From NCBI GenBank assembly GCA_016296775.1, contig JAEDIE010000021.1:1-24672 (forward strand): 24,672 nucleotides of DNA, in the 5' to 3' direction. Origin of the DNA: Bacilli bacterium. GTDB taxonomy: Bacteria; Bacillota_I; Bacilli_A; RFN20; CAG-826. Positions 1 through 7,300 of the stretch are shown one piece after another. The notes beneath the pieces are model-generated. The model was not told where the DNA came from. It was given only the letters and a program-made list of their open reading frames with translations, and searched no databases. Position numbers and translations under genes: made by a program. Every line of letters begins with the position of its first letter. The first letter of the stretch is position 1.

Positions 1-11
1 TATTCACTTAA

Positions 12-87
12 TGGTGGGTACTATAGGGATCGAACCTATGACCTTCTGTACGTCAAACAGATGCTCTCCCAGCTGAGCTAAATACCC
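12..87 (-). tRNA. tRNA-Val (anticodon GAC)
   Basis: Read on the minus strand, 76 nt fold into a full cloverleaf: acceptor arm GGGTATT pairing with AGTACCC (one G-T pair), D-arm GCTC/GAGC, anticodon stem TCTGT/ACAGA around the loop TTGACGT, and T-arm ATAGG/CCTAT around TTCGATC. The anticodon in the loop is GAC, which reads valine codons GTC and GTT. The CCA end is encoded in the DNA. It lies downstream of the Nudix gene on the same strand with a 56-bp gap, so it may be co-transcribed or have its own promoter. Confidence 0.97.
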
Positions 88-101
88 AAGTACTTATTAA
101 T

Positions 102-128
102 CTTATATGAATATTAAAATTAAATCAA
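102..128 (-). promoter_or_regulatory. possible promoter of tRNA-Val
   Basis: On the minus strand TTGATT (123-128) is followed after 15 bp by TATAAG (102-107), about 15 bp before the tRNA 5' end. The spacer is shorter than the usual 17 bp and the region is AT-rich, so this is weak. Confidence 0.25.
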
Positions 129-143
129 GTAAAAATTAAACAA

Positions 144-602
144 TTAGTTCATTTTCTTGTTATTTATATAATCTTCAATGACTCTTTTAGTAATATGATT
201 AAGATTTTTAGGAAGTGAAGAGAAACTAAACCACTTTAAATCATCTACTTCACCTTTTTGAGGTTTTAAAGTTCCTTTAAATTCTTTTACAACAAAAACA
301 ATATCAATTGGAGAAATTTCATCATTGTTAGGATATACATGATGAAACTCTTTTCCAGAATAAATATTAAAAAAACTATATGAAATAATGTCTAAATTAG
401 TTTCTTCTTTAATCTCTCTCTTTAATGCATCAATAATATTTTCATCAACTTCAATCATCCCACCTATATATCCATACATTCCATCATCACTTCTTTTTTC
501 TAATAAAACTTCATTATTTTCATTAATAATTAAAGCTGTAGCACAAGGATAAAGAATAGTTTTATGTCCAATATATTTTCTAATTTCTTTTATATAATCC
601 AT
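144..602 (-). CDS. Nudix hydrolase
   Basis: This 152-aa cytoplasmic protein has a Nudix box at residues 48-70: G48, then E54, then R62-E63-I64-K65-E66-E67. The usual second glycine is N69. Nudix enzymes hydrolyse nucleoside diphosphates linked to another group, using the box glutamates to hold Mg2+. The substrate cannot be told from sequence; the form is a generic MutT/ADP-ribose-pyrophosphatase-like single domain. The start lies 1 bp after the stop of the upstream DUF3737 gene, so the two are almost certainly one transcript. No clear Shine-Dalgarno precedes the ATG, which suggests translational coupling. Confidence 0.9.
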   Translation of the reverse strand: MDYIKEIRKYIGHKTILYPCATALIINENNEVLLEKRSDDGMYGYIGGMIEVDENIIDALKREIKEETNLDIISYSFFNIYSGKEFHHVYPNNDEISPIDIVFVVKEFKGTLKPQKGEVDDLKWFSFSSLPKNLNHITKRVIEDYINNKKMN

Positions 603-603
603 A

Positions 604-1452
604 TTATTTATTCTCTCTAATTATTATATTTGCTTTACACTTATATTTAGAATCTTTCAATATAATATCTTTACATTCATCAACCTTTATAGTTCCTTTT
701 AAAGGATTTTTAATAGAATCAATGCTTCCTATAATTGAAGCCTCAACTTCACTATATTCAAAAGCAAGATCGCAATTTTCAAATTTACAATCAATAATTT
801 TTAAATTTTTACAATAACAAAGTGGTTGTGTTCCTATAATTGTACAATTAATAAAAGTTAGGTTATTAGAATACCATCCTAAATATTCTCCTTTAACAAT
901 ACTATCTTTTACTACAATATCTTTAGAATGCCAAAAAGCATCTTTAGTATCTAAAAATGAGTTGGAAATACATATATTTTTTGAATATTGAAAAGAATAT
1001 TTACCTTTAAATTTAACATTTTCTAATGTTAAATTTTTACATTCAAAAAAAGCATATACTCCATTTATTGTACTATTATTTATTTTAATATTTTGTACTT
1101 TCCAAAATACTTCATCACTATTTAAAGTTGAATCATTTATGTTAACATTGTTGCATTCTCTAAAAGCTTTAATAACATTAAGGGTTGTATTAAATATATT
1201 TACATTAGAACAATACCAAATAGGTGCTCTCCTATTTTCTAAGAAAGTTGAATTAGTAATTGTTAAATAGTGGTTATGCCATAAAGGATATCGAAGATTA
1301 AATAATGTAGAATCAATATTAATATTCTTACATTCTTTCAATACAGATTCTCCATCTTTTACACCATCAAATTTTACATTTTTCAATGTTAAATTTGATT
1401 TATGATATAAGCTTCTTTCCTCATCAAAGGATTTGTCTTTAATTAATTTCAT
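604..1452 (-). CDS. DUF3737 family beta-helix protein
   Basis: The 282-aa product matches the conserved layout of DUF3737 as I know it: an N-terminal FDEER..LY motif, DGES.LKE at about residues 33-41, LRYPLWH at about 53-59, and RAPIWY at about 75-80. The rest consists of short repeats with N/S/D/K-rich turns every 18-20 residues, as in right-handed parallel beta-helices. No signal peptide or membrane segment is present. The family has no established function; similar folds bind or modify polysaccharides, but that is only an analogy. The start is preceded by AGGT 9 nt upstream, and a promoter lies at 1469-1498. Confidence 0.88.
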   Translation of the reverse strand: MKLIKDKSFDEERSLYHKSNLTLKNVKFDGVKDGESVLKECKNINIDSTLFNLRYPLWHNHYLTITNSTFLENRRAPIWYCSNVNIFNTTLNVIKAFRECNNVNINDSTLNSDEVFWKVQNIKINNSTINGVYAFFECKNLTLENVKFKGKYSFQYSKNICISNSFLDTKDAFWHSKDIVVKDSIVKGEYLGWYSNNLTFINCTIIGTQPLCYCKNLKIIDCKFENCDLAFEYSEVEASIIGSIDSIKNPLKGTIKVDECKDIILKDSKYKCKANIIIRENK

Positions 1453-1468
1453 ATTTAATACCTAATAT

Positions 1469-1498
1469 ATTTTAATATTTATTATTATTCTAAATCAA
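1469..1498 (-). promoter_or_regulatory. promoter for DUF3737-Nudix unit
   Basis: On the minus strand TTGATT (1493-1498), an 18-bp spacer, then TAAAAT (1469-1474). This gives a short leader with an AGGT Shine-Dalgarno before the ATG at 1452. The boxes match the sigma-A consensus at 4/6 and 5/6. Confidence 0.5.
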
Positions 1499-1554
1499 AC
1501 TTAACTTTAATAATAAAAATAATTGTTAGCATTGTTAAAAAACTATATGTTTTC

Positions 1555-2490
1555 CTAATTGTTTTCAAAATTAAATAAATCTGTTGAAAGATATCTATCT
1601 CCACTATCTGGGAATAATACTACGATATTCTTGTTTTTATTTTCTTCAAGTAAGGCATAATCTATTGCTACTTTTAAACTAGCCCCACTTGAAATTCCTA
1701 CTAACATACCTTCTAAACTTGGGACAATTCTTGCAAACTTAAAAGCGTCTTCATCGCTACAAGTTTCTACTTTATCAATAATAGATAAATCTAAAGTAGA
1801 AGGAACAAAGCCTGCTCCAATACCTTGAATTTTATGGGCTCCTTTTTTATTTTGACTAATTATTGGACTAGATAAAGGTTCTACTCCAATTATTTTAGTA
1901 TTTTTATTTTTTTCTTTTAAATATTTTCCAGTTCCACTAATTGTTCCTCCAGTTCCAATTCCTGCAACAAAAAGATCAACTTTACCATTTAAATCATTAA
2001 ATATTTCTTTTCCAGTAGTTAAATAATGGATTCTAGGATTTGCCATGTTATCAAATTGTCCTAAAACAAGAGCATTTGGAATTGATAAAGCTAATTCATT
2101 AGCTTTTTTAATACTTCCACCCATCCCCTCGCTTGAAGGAGTTAATACTATTTTTGCCCCATAAATTGAAAGAAGTTTTCTTCTTTCAATACTCATTGAT
2201 TCTGGCATTACTAAAATACATTTTATATTCTTCATTGCACAAAGAGCTGCAATTCCAATCCCAGTATTTCCGCTTGTTGGTTCAATAATTACACAACCTT
2301 TATTAATTAATCCTTTTTCTAAAGCATCATTAATCATTGATAAAGCAATACGATCTTTAACACTGCCTGTTGGATTAAAGTATTCTACTTTTGCAAATAA
2401 TTTTGCTTTTAAAGAATATTGTTTTTCGATATTTGTTAATTCAACAAGTGGAGTATTTCCAACTAACTCACTAGCATTTTTAAATAACAT
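1555..2490 (-). CDS. cysK: cysteine synthase (O-acetylserine sulfhydrylase)
   Basis: This PLP enzyme forms L-cysteine from O-acetylserine and sulfide in the cytoplasm. The 311-aa length is typical. The PLP lysine is K45 in NPTGSVKDR, the substrate loop is PTSGNTG (residues 71-77), and the phosphate-binding loop is GIGTGGT (177-183). The C-terminal PDSGDRYLST motif is usual for CysK/CysM. The ATG is preceded by AGGAG with 9-nt spacing. The gene stands alone between two minus-strand units; no serine acetyltransferase is seen in the window. CysM or a cystathionine-beta-synthase-like paralogue cannot be fully excluded. Confidence 0.93.
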   Translation of the reverse strand: MLFKNASELVGNTPLVELTNIEKQYSLKAKLFAKVEYFNPTGSVKDRIALSMINDALEKGLINKGCVIIEPTSGNTGIGIAALCAMKNIKCILVMPESMSIERRKLLSIYGAKIVLTPSSEGMGGSIKKANELALSIPNALVLGQFDNMANPRIHYLTTGKEIFNDLNGKVDLFVAGIGTGGTISGTGKYLKEKNKNTKIIGVEPLSSPIISQNKKGAHKIQGIGAGFVPSTLDLSIIDKVETCSDEDAFKFARIVPSLEGMLVGISSGASLKVAIDYALLEENKNKNIVVLFPDSGDRYLSTDLFNFENN

Positions 2491-2499
2491 AAATGATTT

Positions 2500-2540
2500 C
2501 TCCTATATTAAAAATTATTATAAATATTAATAAATATTAA
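2500..2540 (-). promoter_or_regulatory. cysK promoter with 10-bp tandem repeat
   Basis: A perfect TATAAT -10 box lies at 2517-2522 on the minus strand and an AGGAG Shine-Dalgarno at 2500-2504. The -35 is poor. Two exact tandem copies of the 10-mer TAAATATTAA (2521-2530 and 2531-2540) fill the spacer up to the -35 region, one helical turn apart. This could be an operator or simply AT-rich sequence. Confidence 0.45.
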
Positions 2541-2561
2541 TAAAGAAATATGCTTATTAAT

Positions 2562-3080
2562 TTATCTAATTTTAAAAGAATATAAGGCACTGTAGGACAA
2601 TTGTTCAGGAACACATAAAGCATCTTTAGGGCAAACAAAATCACTCATCGCTATGCTTCCATAAAGAACATTACCTTTATAATCTTTAAAAGGAATGAAA
2701 TGATATTCCTTATCTATAATAACAAATGAAGGAAAATTAATTTCATCCATTAATTCTAAATTAACTTCCTCTACTATTGTTTTATTCAATTTGTAAGAAA
2801 CAACATTACCATTATAAATATCAATTTTAGAAGGATAACTTTCTTGAATAAGTAAATCCCCTGTATGTTTAATGATTAACTGATCACCAGGAATAATATC
2901 TTCATCAATTTTTATATTAAGTGAAGAAGATAAATATCCTCCTTTTAATAAAATAGTGGCTTTTTCATCGTCTAAATTAAAATCAAGATTATAAGTTAAT
3001 CTAGTTTCTTTTACTTCTATTAAACAAGAAGTAAGTAAGAAAGGTAAAAATAAAAATACAAATATTTTTTTAGATTTCAT
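2562..3080 (-). CDS. small lipoprotein of unknown function
   Basis: The 172-aa product has a lipoprotein signal peptide: basic MKSKK, a hydrophobic core, then LLTSC with lipid-attachment Cys19. The mature part is rich in beta-strand-like stretches and has a CPKDALC pair of cysteines near the C-terminus (about residues 150-156), which could form a disulfide outside the cell. I do not recognise the family. The predicted promoter puts transcription start at about the ATG (TTGTTA at 3109-3114, TATTAT at 3087-3092). Upstream of it lies an element shared with the sugar-transport operon at 20 kb, which hints at co-regulation with sugar uptake. Confidence 0.8.
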   Translation of the reverse strand: MKSKKIFVFLFLPFLLTSCLIEVKETRLTYNLDFNLDDEKATILLKGGYLSSSLNIKIDEDIIPGDQLIIKHTGDLLIQESYPSKIDIYNGNVVSYKLNKTIVEEVNLELMDEINFPSFVIIDKEYHFIPFKDYKGNVLYGSIAMSDFVCPKDALCVPEQLSYSALYSFKIR

Positions 3081-3086
3081 AACCTT

Positions 3087-3114
3087 ATAATAACACTATA
3101 AATTAATTTAACAA
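3087..3114 (-). promoter_or_regulatory. promoter of the 172-aa lipoprotein gene, probably leaderless
   Basis: TTGTTA (3109-3114), 16-bp spacer, TATTAT (3087-3092) on the minus strand, then only AAGGTT before the ATG at 3080. Transcription would start at about the ATG. The AAGG is 2 nt from the ATG, too close for a working Shine-Dalgarno. Confidence 0.45.
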
Positions 3115-3132
3115 TAAACAGAAAATATATTT

Positions 3133-3153
3133 TAATTATGATTTTTTGACTTA
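3133..3153 (-). promoter_or_regulatory. shared 21-bp element, copy A
   Basis: On the minus strand this reads TAAGTCAAAAAA, one T, then CATAATTA. It matches 20404-20424 at 20 of 21 positions in the same orientation. The gap to the predicted -35 of the lipoprotein gene is 18 bp; the other copy is 17 bp from its -35. It is a candidate activator site, for example for the AraC-type regulator in this window. It could also serve the divergent esterase-msmX unit. Confidence 0.5.
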
Positions 3154-3186
3154 TTTATGTTTATTTTACATATATTTTTTTAGGTA

Positions 3187-3216
3187 TTGAATACATAAAC
3201 TTTATTTTATAAAGTT
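3187..3216 (+). promoter_or_regulatory. promoter and operator-like inverted repeat upstream of esterase-msmX
   Basis: TTGAAT (3187-3192) and TATAAA (3208-3213, 15-bp spacer) are the best promoter boxes on this side. A perfect 8-bp inverted repeat, AACTTTAT/ATAAAGTT with a TTT centre (3198-3216), covers the -10. It may be a repressor operator. An alternative promoter is TTGACT at 3146-3151 with TATATT at 3171-3176. Confidence 0.4.
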
Positions 3217-3237
3217 AAAGCATAATTAGGTTAAATT

Positions 3238-4362
3238 ATGTTACCACAATTAAAGAAAGATGAAGTATTTAAAACAAATTCTAATGATTTAGAGTCTTTT
3301 TTTGATTGTATGGAAGTGAATTATTTCTCTGGTTTAGATTCATCTAAATTTAAATTATTAGGTAATAAAAATAATGATACTTTTTATAGATTCACCATAA
3401 ATGAATGTGAATCTATAAAAGATGTAAATGAAGGTGTTTGGTGGCTAGGAAGATATTCTAGTGGAGTTAAACTTCGCTTTATAACAAATTCTCGAGTTAT
3501 AAAAATAAAAGTTAAAATCAACGAAACAATGAATGTTTATAATATGCCTTTTATATCTAAACTTGGGTTTGATCTTTATTATTTTGATGAAGCATCTAAA
3601 AGATATAAATATAATAACTCAAGTATTCCTACTAATTTTAAAGATAAAGAATATGAATCAATATTAGGACTTTTTCAAGAAAAAAAAGATAGAGAAATTA
3701 TAATTCATTTCCCTCTTTATTCTGGAGTCGATAAACTTGAAATTGGATTAGAAAAAGATAGTTATTCTATTCCATTAGATTATGAAAATAAAAATAAAAT
3801 TGTAACTTATGGAACTAGTATTTTACAAGGAGCATCAGTTTCTCATCCTGGGTTAAATGTAACTAATATTCTCTCAAGATATTACAATCAAGATGTACTT
3901 AATTTTGGATTTTCAGGAAATGGATATTTAGAGCTTGAAATTGCTAAAATTATATCTTCTTTAAAAGATATAGAAATTCTAATTATTGATGCTTTTGCAA
4001 ATGCTGGATGTGAAACGTATTTAGAAGATAATTTAGAAGCATTTATTGATGAATTCTACTTAAAACATAAAGATTTAAAAATAATAGTTATGAATAAAAC
4101 ATATATGACAATAAATGAAATATATCCAAGAAATGAAAGGTTAAGGAAATACTATAATAATTTCTTAAAAAGAGTTGTTAATAAATATAAAAATAAAGGT
4201 AAAAATATAATTTATGTAGATAACAATCATATATTTAATAAAACAATACTTGATGAATCAGAACTTCTCGTAGATGGAGTTCATCCAAATGATTTAGGAA
4301 TGTATTATTTAACATTAAGTTATATTAAATCAATTAATAAAATTAAAGGAGTAAGAATATGA
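3238..4362 (+). CDS. SGNH/GDSL-type esterase with GxDLY domain
   Basis: The 374-aa protein has two domains. The N-terminal half carries GFDLY at residues 110-114, the hallmark of the domain found before some SGNH esterases (PF14607). The C-terminal half (about 185-370) is a GDSL/SGNH hydrolase: nucleophile Ser194 in YGTSILQG, the GFSGNG block at 224-229, and the Asp346/His349 pair in DGVHPND. The usual DCMPN block is here DAFANA (251-256). Relatives remove acyl, often acetyl, groups from sugars. There is no signal peptide, so it acts in the cytoplasm. The stop overlaps the msmX start (ATGA), so esterase and transporter ATPase are co-translated, supporting a role in processing imported sugars. 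Confidence 0.88.
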   Translation: MLPQLKKDEVFKTNSNDLESFFDCMEVNYFSGLDSSKFKLLGNKNNDTFYRFTINECESIKDVNEGVWWLGRYSSGVKLRFITNSRVIKIKVKINETMNVYNMPFISKLGFDLYYFDEASKRYKYNNSSIPTNFKDKEYESILGLFQEKKDREIIIHFPLYSGVDKLEIGLEKDSYSIPLDYENKNKIVTYGTSILQGASVSHPGLNVTNILSRYYNQDVLNFGFSGNGYLELEIAKIISSLKDIEILIIDAFANAGCETYLEDNLEAFIDEFYLKHKDLKIIVMNKTYMTINEIYPRNERLRKYYNNFLKRVVNKYKNKGKNIIYVDNNHIFNKTILDESELLVDGVHPNDLGMYYLTLSYIKSINKIKGVRI

Positions 4363-5627
4363 AAGAAAAAGAGAAAAAAGAAAGCAAAGTAAATAAGGAA
4401 GAAAAAGAAAAGGTAAGCTTATTTAAAAAGATTTTTAAGAAAGACAGCAAGAAAGATATTATTAATTCTGCTAAAAAAGAAGCTCATGAAAAAGCTTTAA
4501 AAGAAGAAATTATCATTAAAAATGACTTTCAAAAAGATATTCAATTTGATGAAAATGCTTATGTTTCTTTAAGACACATCGATAAGATTTACGATAATAA
4601 AGTTCAAGCAGTTTTTGATTTTAACCTCGATATCCAAAAACAAGAGTTTATTGTTCTTGTTGGACCTAGTGGATGTGGAAAATCCACCACTTTAAGAATG
4701 ATTGCTGGACTTGAAGAAATCTCTGGTGGAGAACTTTATATTGATCATGTATTAAGCAACGATCTTGCTCCAAAAAATAGAAATATCGCCATGGTTTTCC
4801 AAAATTATGCTCTTTATCCTCATATGACAGTTTATGATAATTTAGCATTTGGTTTAAAAATGACTCATGTTCCTAAAGATGAAATTGTAGAAAGAGTATT
4901 AAATGCTGCTAAAATTTTAGGTCTTGAAGAATTACTCGATAGAAAACCAAAAGCATTAAGTGGAGGCCAACGCCAAAGAGTTGCTTTAGGTAGAGCAATT
5001 GTTAGAAATGCTAAAGTTTTCTTAATGGACGAACCTTTAAGTAATCTTGATGCTAAATTAAGAGTTCAAATGAGAGCTGAAATTATTAAATTACACGATG
5101 AATTAAAAGCTACAACAATTTATGTTACTCATGACCAAACTGAAGCTATGACAATGGCTAGTAGAATTGTCATTATGAATAAAGGTTATATACAACAAAT
5201 TGGAACACCAATTGAAGTATATAATAAACCAGCTAATACTTTTGTTGCTTCATTTATTGGCGCTCCTGCTATGAATTTACTTAATGTTAAATATAAAGAT
5301 GGGGTTATTACATTTAGAGATGGAAATACCCTTACTATTCCTAAACATTATTTAAAAGAAAAAGAACTTCCTGAAGAATTTATATTAGGCATTAGACCTG
5401 AAAATATTAAAACTACATTTAATGAAGATAGTGATTGCTATCCTGTTGAAATTCAAGTTGCTGAACTTTTAGGAAGAGAATATTATGTTCATACTTTATT
5501 TGGAGGAATAGACTTAGTTTCTAATACTGAAGTCAACGAAAAATTAAGTATGCATGATAAATGTTTTATTAAAATTGATAAAGAAAAATTACATTTCTTT
5601 AACAAAGATACACAAATGCGTATATAA
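4359..5627 (+). CDS. msmX: sugar ABC transporter ATPase (MsmX/UgpC type) with basic N-terminal extension
   Basis: Energy-coupling ATPase for CUT1 sugar importers. Walker A GPSGCGKST is at residues 102-110, signature LSGGQRQR from 200, Walker B VFLMDEPLSNLD from 220, switch His258, and a regulatory C-terminal half that includes a TOBE-type domain. The core matches MsmX/MalK/UgpC, but 67 extra residues precede it, very rich in Lys and Glu with a KKIFKKDSKK stretch, so 422 aa instead of about 365. No internal Met offers a shorter start, and AAAGGAG precedes this ATG, so the extension is real. The two permease genes at 16.8-18.7 kb have no ATPase of their own, so this is probably their partner; MsmX-type ATPases commonly serve several importers. 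Confidence 0.93.
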   Translation: MKEKEKKESKVNKEEKEKVSLFKKIFKKDSKKDIINSAKKEAHEKALKEEIIIKNDFQKDIQFDENAYVSLRHIDKIYDNKVQAVFDFNLDIQKQEFIVLVGPSGCGKSTTLRMIAGLEEISGGELYIDHVLSNDLAPKNRNIAMVFQNYALYPHMTVYDNLAFGLKMTHVPKDEIVERVLNAAKILGLEELLDRKPKALSGGQRQRVALGRAIVRNAKVFLMDEPLSNLDAKLRVQMRAEIIKLHDELKATTIYVTHDQTEAMTMASRIVIMNKGYIQQIGTPIEVYNKPANTFVASFIGAPAMNLLNVKYKDGVITFRDGNTLTIPKHYLKEKELPEEFILGIRPENIKTTFNEDSDCYPVEIQVAELLGREYYVHTLFGGIDLVSNTEVNEKLSMHDKCFIKIDKEKLHFFNKDTQMRI

Positions 5628-5628
5628 T
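5599..5628 (+). promoter_or_regulatory. strong promoter inside the msmX 3' end, leaderless for the next gene
   Basis: TTAACA (5599-5604), 18-bp spacer, perfect TATAAT (5623-5628), then 6 nt (TAAGAC) to the ATG at 5635. The msmX stop codon lies within the -10 box. No Shine-Dalgarno is present, so the transcript would begin at or next to the start codon. Confidence 0.6.
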
Positions 5629-5634
5629 TAAGAC

Positions 5635-6132
5635 ATGGCTCTTTTTGATAAAATATATAAAGCAAAATATAGCGCTAAAAACTACAAAAAATATTGTAAA
5701 GATGCTAATTCTACATTTGTATATACAAGTGTATATTTAAGTTATAATGAAAATTTAGATGATCTTCCTAAATTTGTTCAAAATGTGCACTATATCACAT
5801 TGTTTTTAGCTGATACTTTAAATTCTTCTTTATTTTTATTCTTTTATGATGAAGAACATTATAAATTTAAAGATAAAGTAAAAGAGGCATTAAAAGATGC
5901 AAAAATGGATGAAGTTTTATCAATATATCTTTTAGCATTAGAAACATTTTCTAATGTTACAATTAATAGAACTTGTAACATCAATGAATTTAAAAATAGT
6001 GTTCCTAATAATGTTCAATATAACGCTAATTTCTATGAAGAAGAACTAGTAAAACTTCAACAAAACGATTATTTATATAATCAATTAAATAACTATTTTA
6101 AAGAAGAATTAGAAAAAACTAATAAAAATTAA
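5635..6132 (+). CDS. 165-aa protein of unknown function
   Basis: I do not firmly recognise this protein. It has no signal peptide and no clear membrane segment. The stretch from about residue 45 to 100 (hydrophobic helix, NSSLFLFFYDEE, then a KEALKDAKMDEVLSIYLLALETF helix) faintly recalls DMP19/DUF4375 proteins, where an NGG..QFF.N motif is followed by helices; the key glycines are absent, so this is only a hint. It starts 7 nt after msmX and has its own promoter at 5599-5628. A terminator overlaps its stop codon, making it the last gene of the plus-strand block. Codon use is like its neighbours. Confidence 0.75.
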   Translation: MALFDKIYKAKYSAKNYKKYCKDANSTFVYTSVYLSYNENLDDLPKFVQNVHYITLFLADTLNSSLFLFFYDEEHYKFKDKVKEALKDAKMDEVLSIYLLALETFSNVTINRTCNINEFKNSVPNNVQYNANFYEEELVKLQQNDYLYNQLNNYFKEELEKTNKN

Positions 6133-6161
6133 GTATCATAACCATACTTTAACTTTTTTTT
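6131..6161. terminator. bidirectional terminator between convergent units
   Basis: Stem AAGTAT (6131-6136) pairs with ATACTT (6144-6149) around a 7-nt loop. It is followed on the plus strand by a run of eight T (6154-6161) and on the minus strand by AATTTTTATT. It sits between converging genes ending at 6132 and 6164 and can serve both. The stem is short and weak. Confidence 0.55.
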
Positions 6162-6163
6162 AA

Positions 6164-7300
6164 TTATTTATTTTCTTCTATTACTTCGTATTCACCACTT
6201 TTAAATGAAATAGTTTTAGTTTGAGTAATTAATCCAACCAAAGACTTATTATTCTTTTGATAAATCATCATAAATAAATCAGTTAATAAGAAAACAACTG
6301 TAATGATCAATAAAATAACTACATTAAATCCAAAGTTATTTATTTTTATTATAGGAAGAGAAAGAAGTAAAAAGAAATTTATTCTAAAAAGAGGCATTAA
6401 AAATAAAAATGAAAATAAAGATAACATTCTAAGTAGATTTCTACTTAAATTTCTTAAAATAGATAATTCTTCACCATTATCTTTAATAGTTTTAATTTTA
6501 CAAATAAATTCACCAACAGTTCTTTTATGTTTAATAATTGATGGAATTATTAAATATATAATTGATAAAGAAATAGTATAAGAAATCATAGAAGCATAAG
6601 AAAAATAAGATGATAAGGAAGATTGTACTTTACGATATTCATTATAATATATTTGATATTCTTCACTTTCTTTGATAATTGATCTAGCATTACTCATTCT
6701 TTTATCAAAGAAATTATACAATCCTTGATAGGCTTCTTGAGTTGATTCAATGATTTTTCCATCTAAATATAAGCTCAAATTATCATAAAATCCTCTCTCA
6801 TTATTAAAAATAGCTACTTCGTTATATAATCTTTTTCCTAAACTATTGACTTGATAATCAAAATAATAAGCATAATTGAAATCTTCATCTGTTTTTGGTA
6901 ATCCTAAAATATTTGTATTGTACCAATAAATATCACATTCCTTATATTTATCATTTTTTTCACTTAAATAAGTACAATAAAAATATTGCAAACATGTTTC
7001 TTCTTTATTTTTTACATTATCTATAAATGTTAAAAATAATTGTTCATCATCAAGAGGCATATTATTTTCATCAAACATTACTAATTTAGAATCAGAGTAT
7101 AATTTATTCATACTAATTCGATAATTATTAGCTTCGTTTTCAAGGTTTTTATATTCGTTTGTTGAAGAAAAAATAGGAAAGAAACATGCTTCAAAAAGAA
7201 TAATACCTAAAATAATAGATAAAAGAAAATCAATTAAAGAAGAAAAAAATCTTCTATCTTTCCTTAAAGATACTTTGGGCTTATATATCTTTTTATTCAT
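6164..7300 (-). CDS. RDD family membrane protein with large extracytoplasmic insert
   Basis: The 378-aa protein has four predicted membrane segments (about residues 19-43, 232-256, 289-315, 323-347). RRFFSSLIDFLL at the first segment and KHKRTVGEFICKIKTIKDNGEELSILRN before the third (stated here in part: TVGEFICKIK and LSILRNLSRN) fit the RDD pattern of Arg and Asp residues in the membrane. The unusual part is about 190 residues between the first two segments, predicted to face outside. RDD proteins have no settled general function; some affect transport or stress tolerance. The gene overlaps the esterase gene upstream by 8 bp and is the last of the sugar operon. The conserved NNKSLVGLIT segment follows the last helix. 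Confidence 0.72.
   Translation of the reverse strand: MNKKIYKPKVSLRKDRRFFSSLIDFLLSIILGIILFEACFFPIFSSTNEYKNLENEANNYRISMNKLYSDSKLVMFDENNMPLDDEQLFLTFIDNVKNKEETCLQYFYCTYLSEKNDKYKECDIYWYNTNILGLPKTDEDFNYAYYFDYQVNSLGKRLYNEVAIFNNERGFYDNLSLYLDGKIIESTQEAYQGLYNFFDKRMSNARSIIKESEEYQIYYNEYRKVQSSLSSYFSYASMISYTISLSIIYLIIPSIIKHKRTVGEFICKIKTIKDNGEELSILRNLSRNLLRMLSLFSFLFLMPLFRINFFLLLSLPIIKINNFGFNVVILLIITVVFLLTDLFMMIYQKNNKSLVGLITQTKTISFKSGEYEVIEENK

Noticed and set aside
2165..2190. 11-bp perfect inverted repeat with TTTT loop in cysK
   Set aside because: It encodes the conserved SIERRKLLSI segment of cysteine synthases, whose codons explain the symmetry.
4360..4362. TGA read as Trp (Mycoplasma code), fusing the esterase to following sequence
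   Set aside because: All genes use TGG for Trp and none is interrupted by TGA; the single TGA forms a classic ATGA stop-start overlap.
6303..6581. Plus-strand open frame of 92 codons
   Set aside because: It is antisense to the RDD gene, is lysine/isoleucine-rich low-complexity sequence and has no Shine-Dalgarno.
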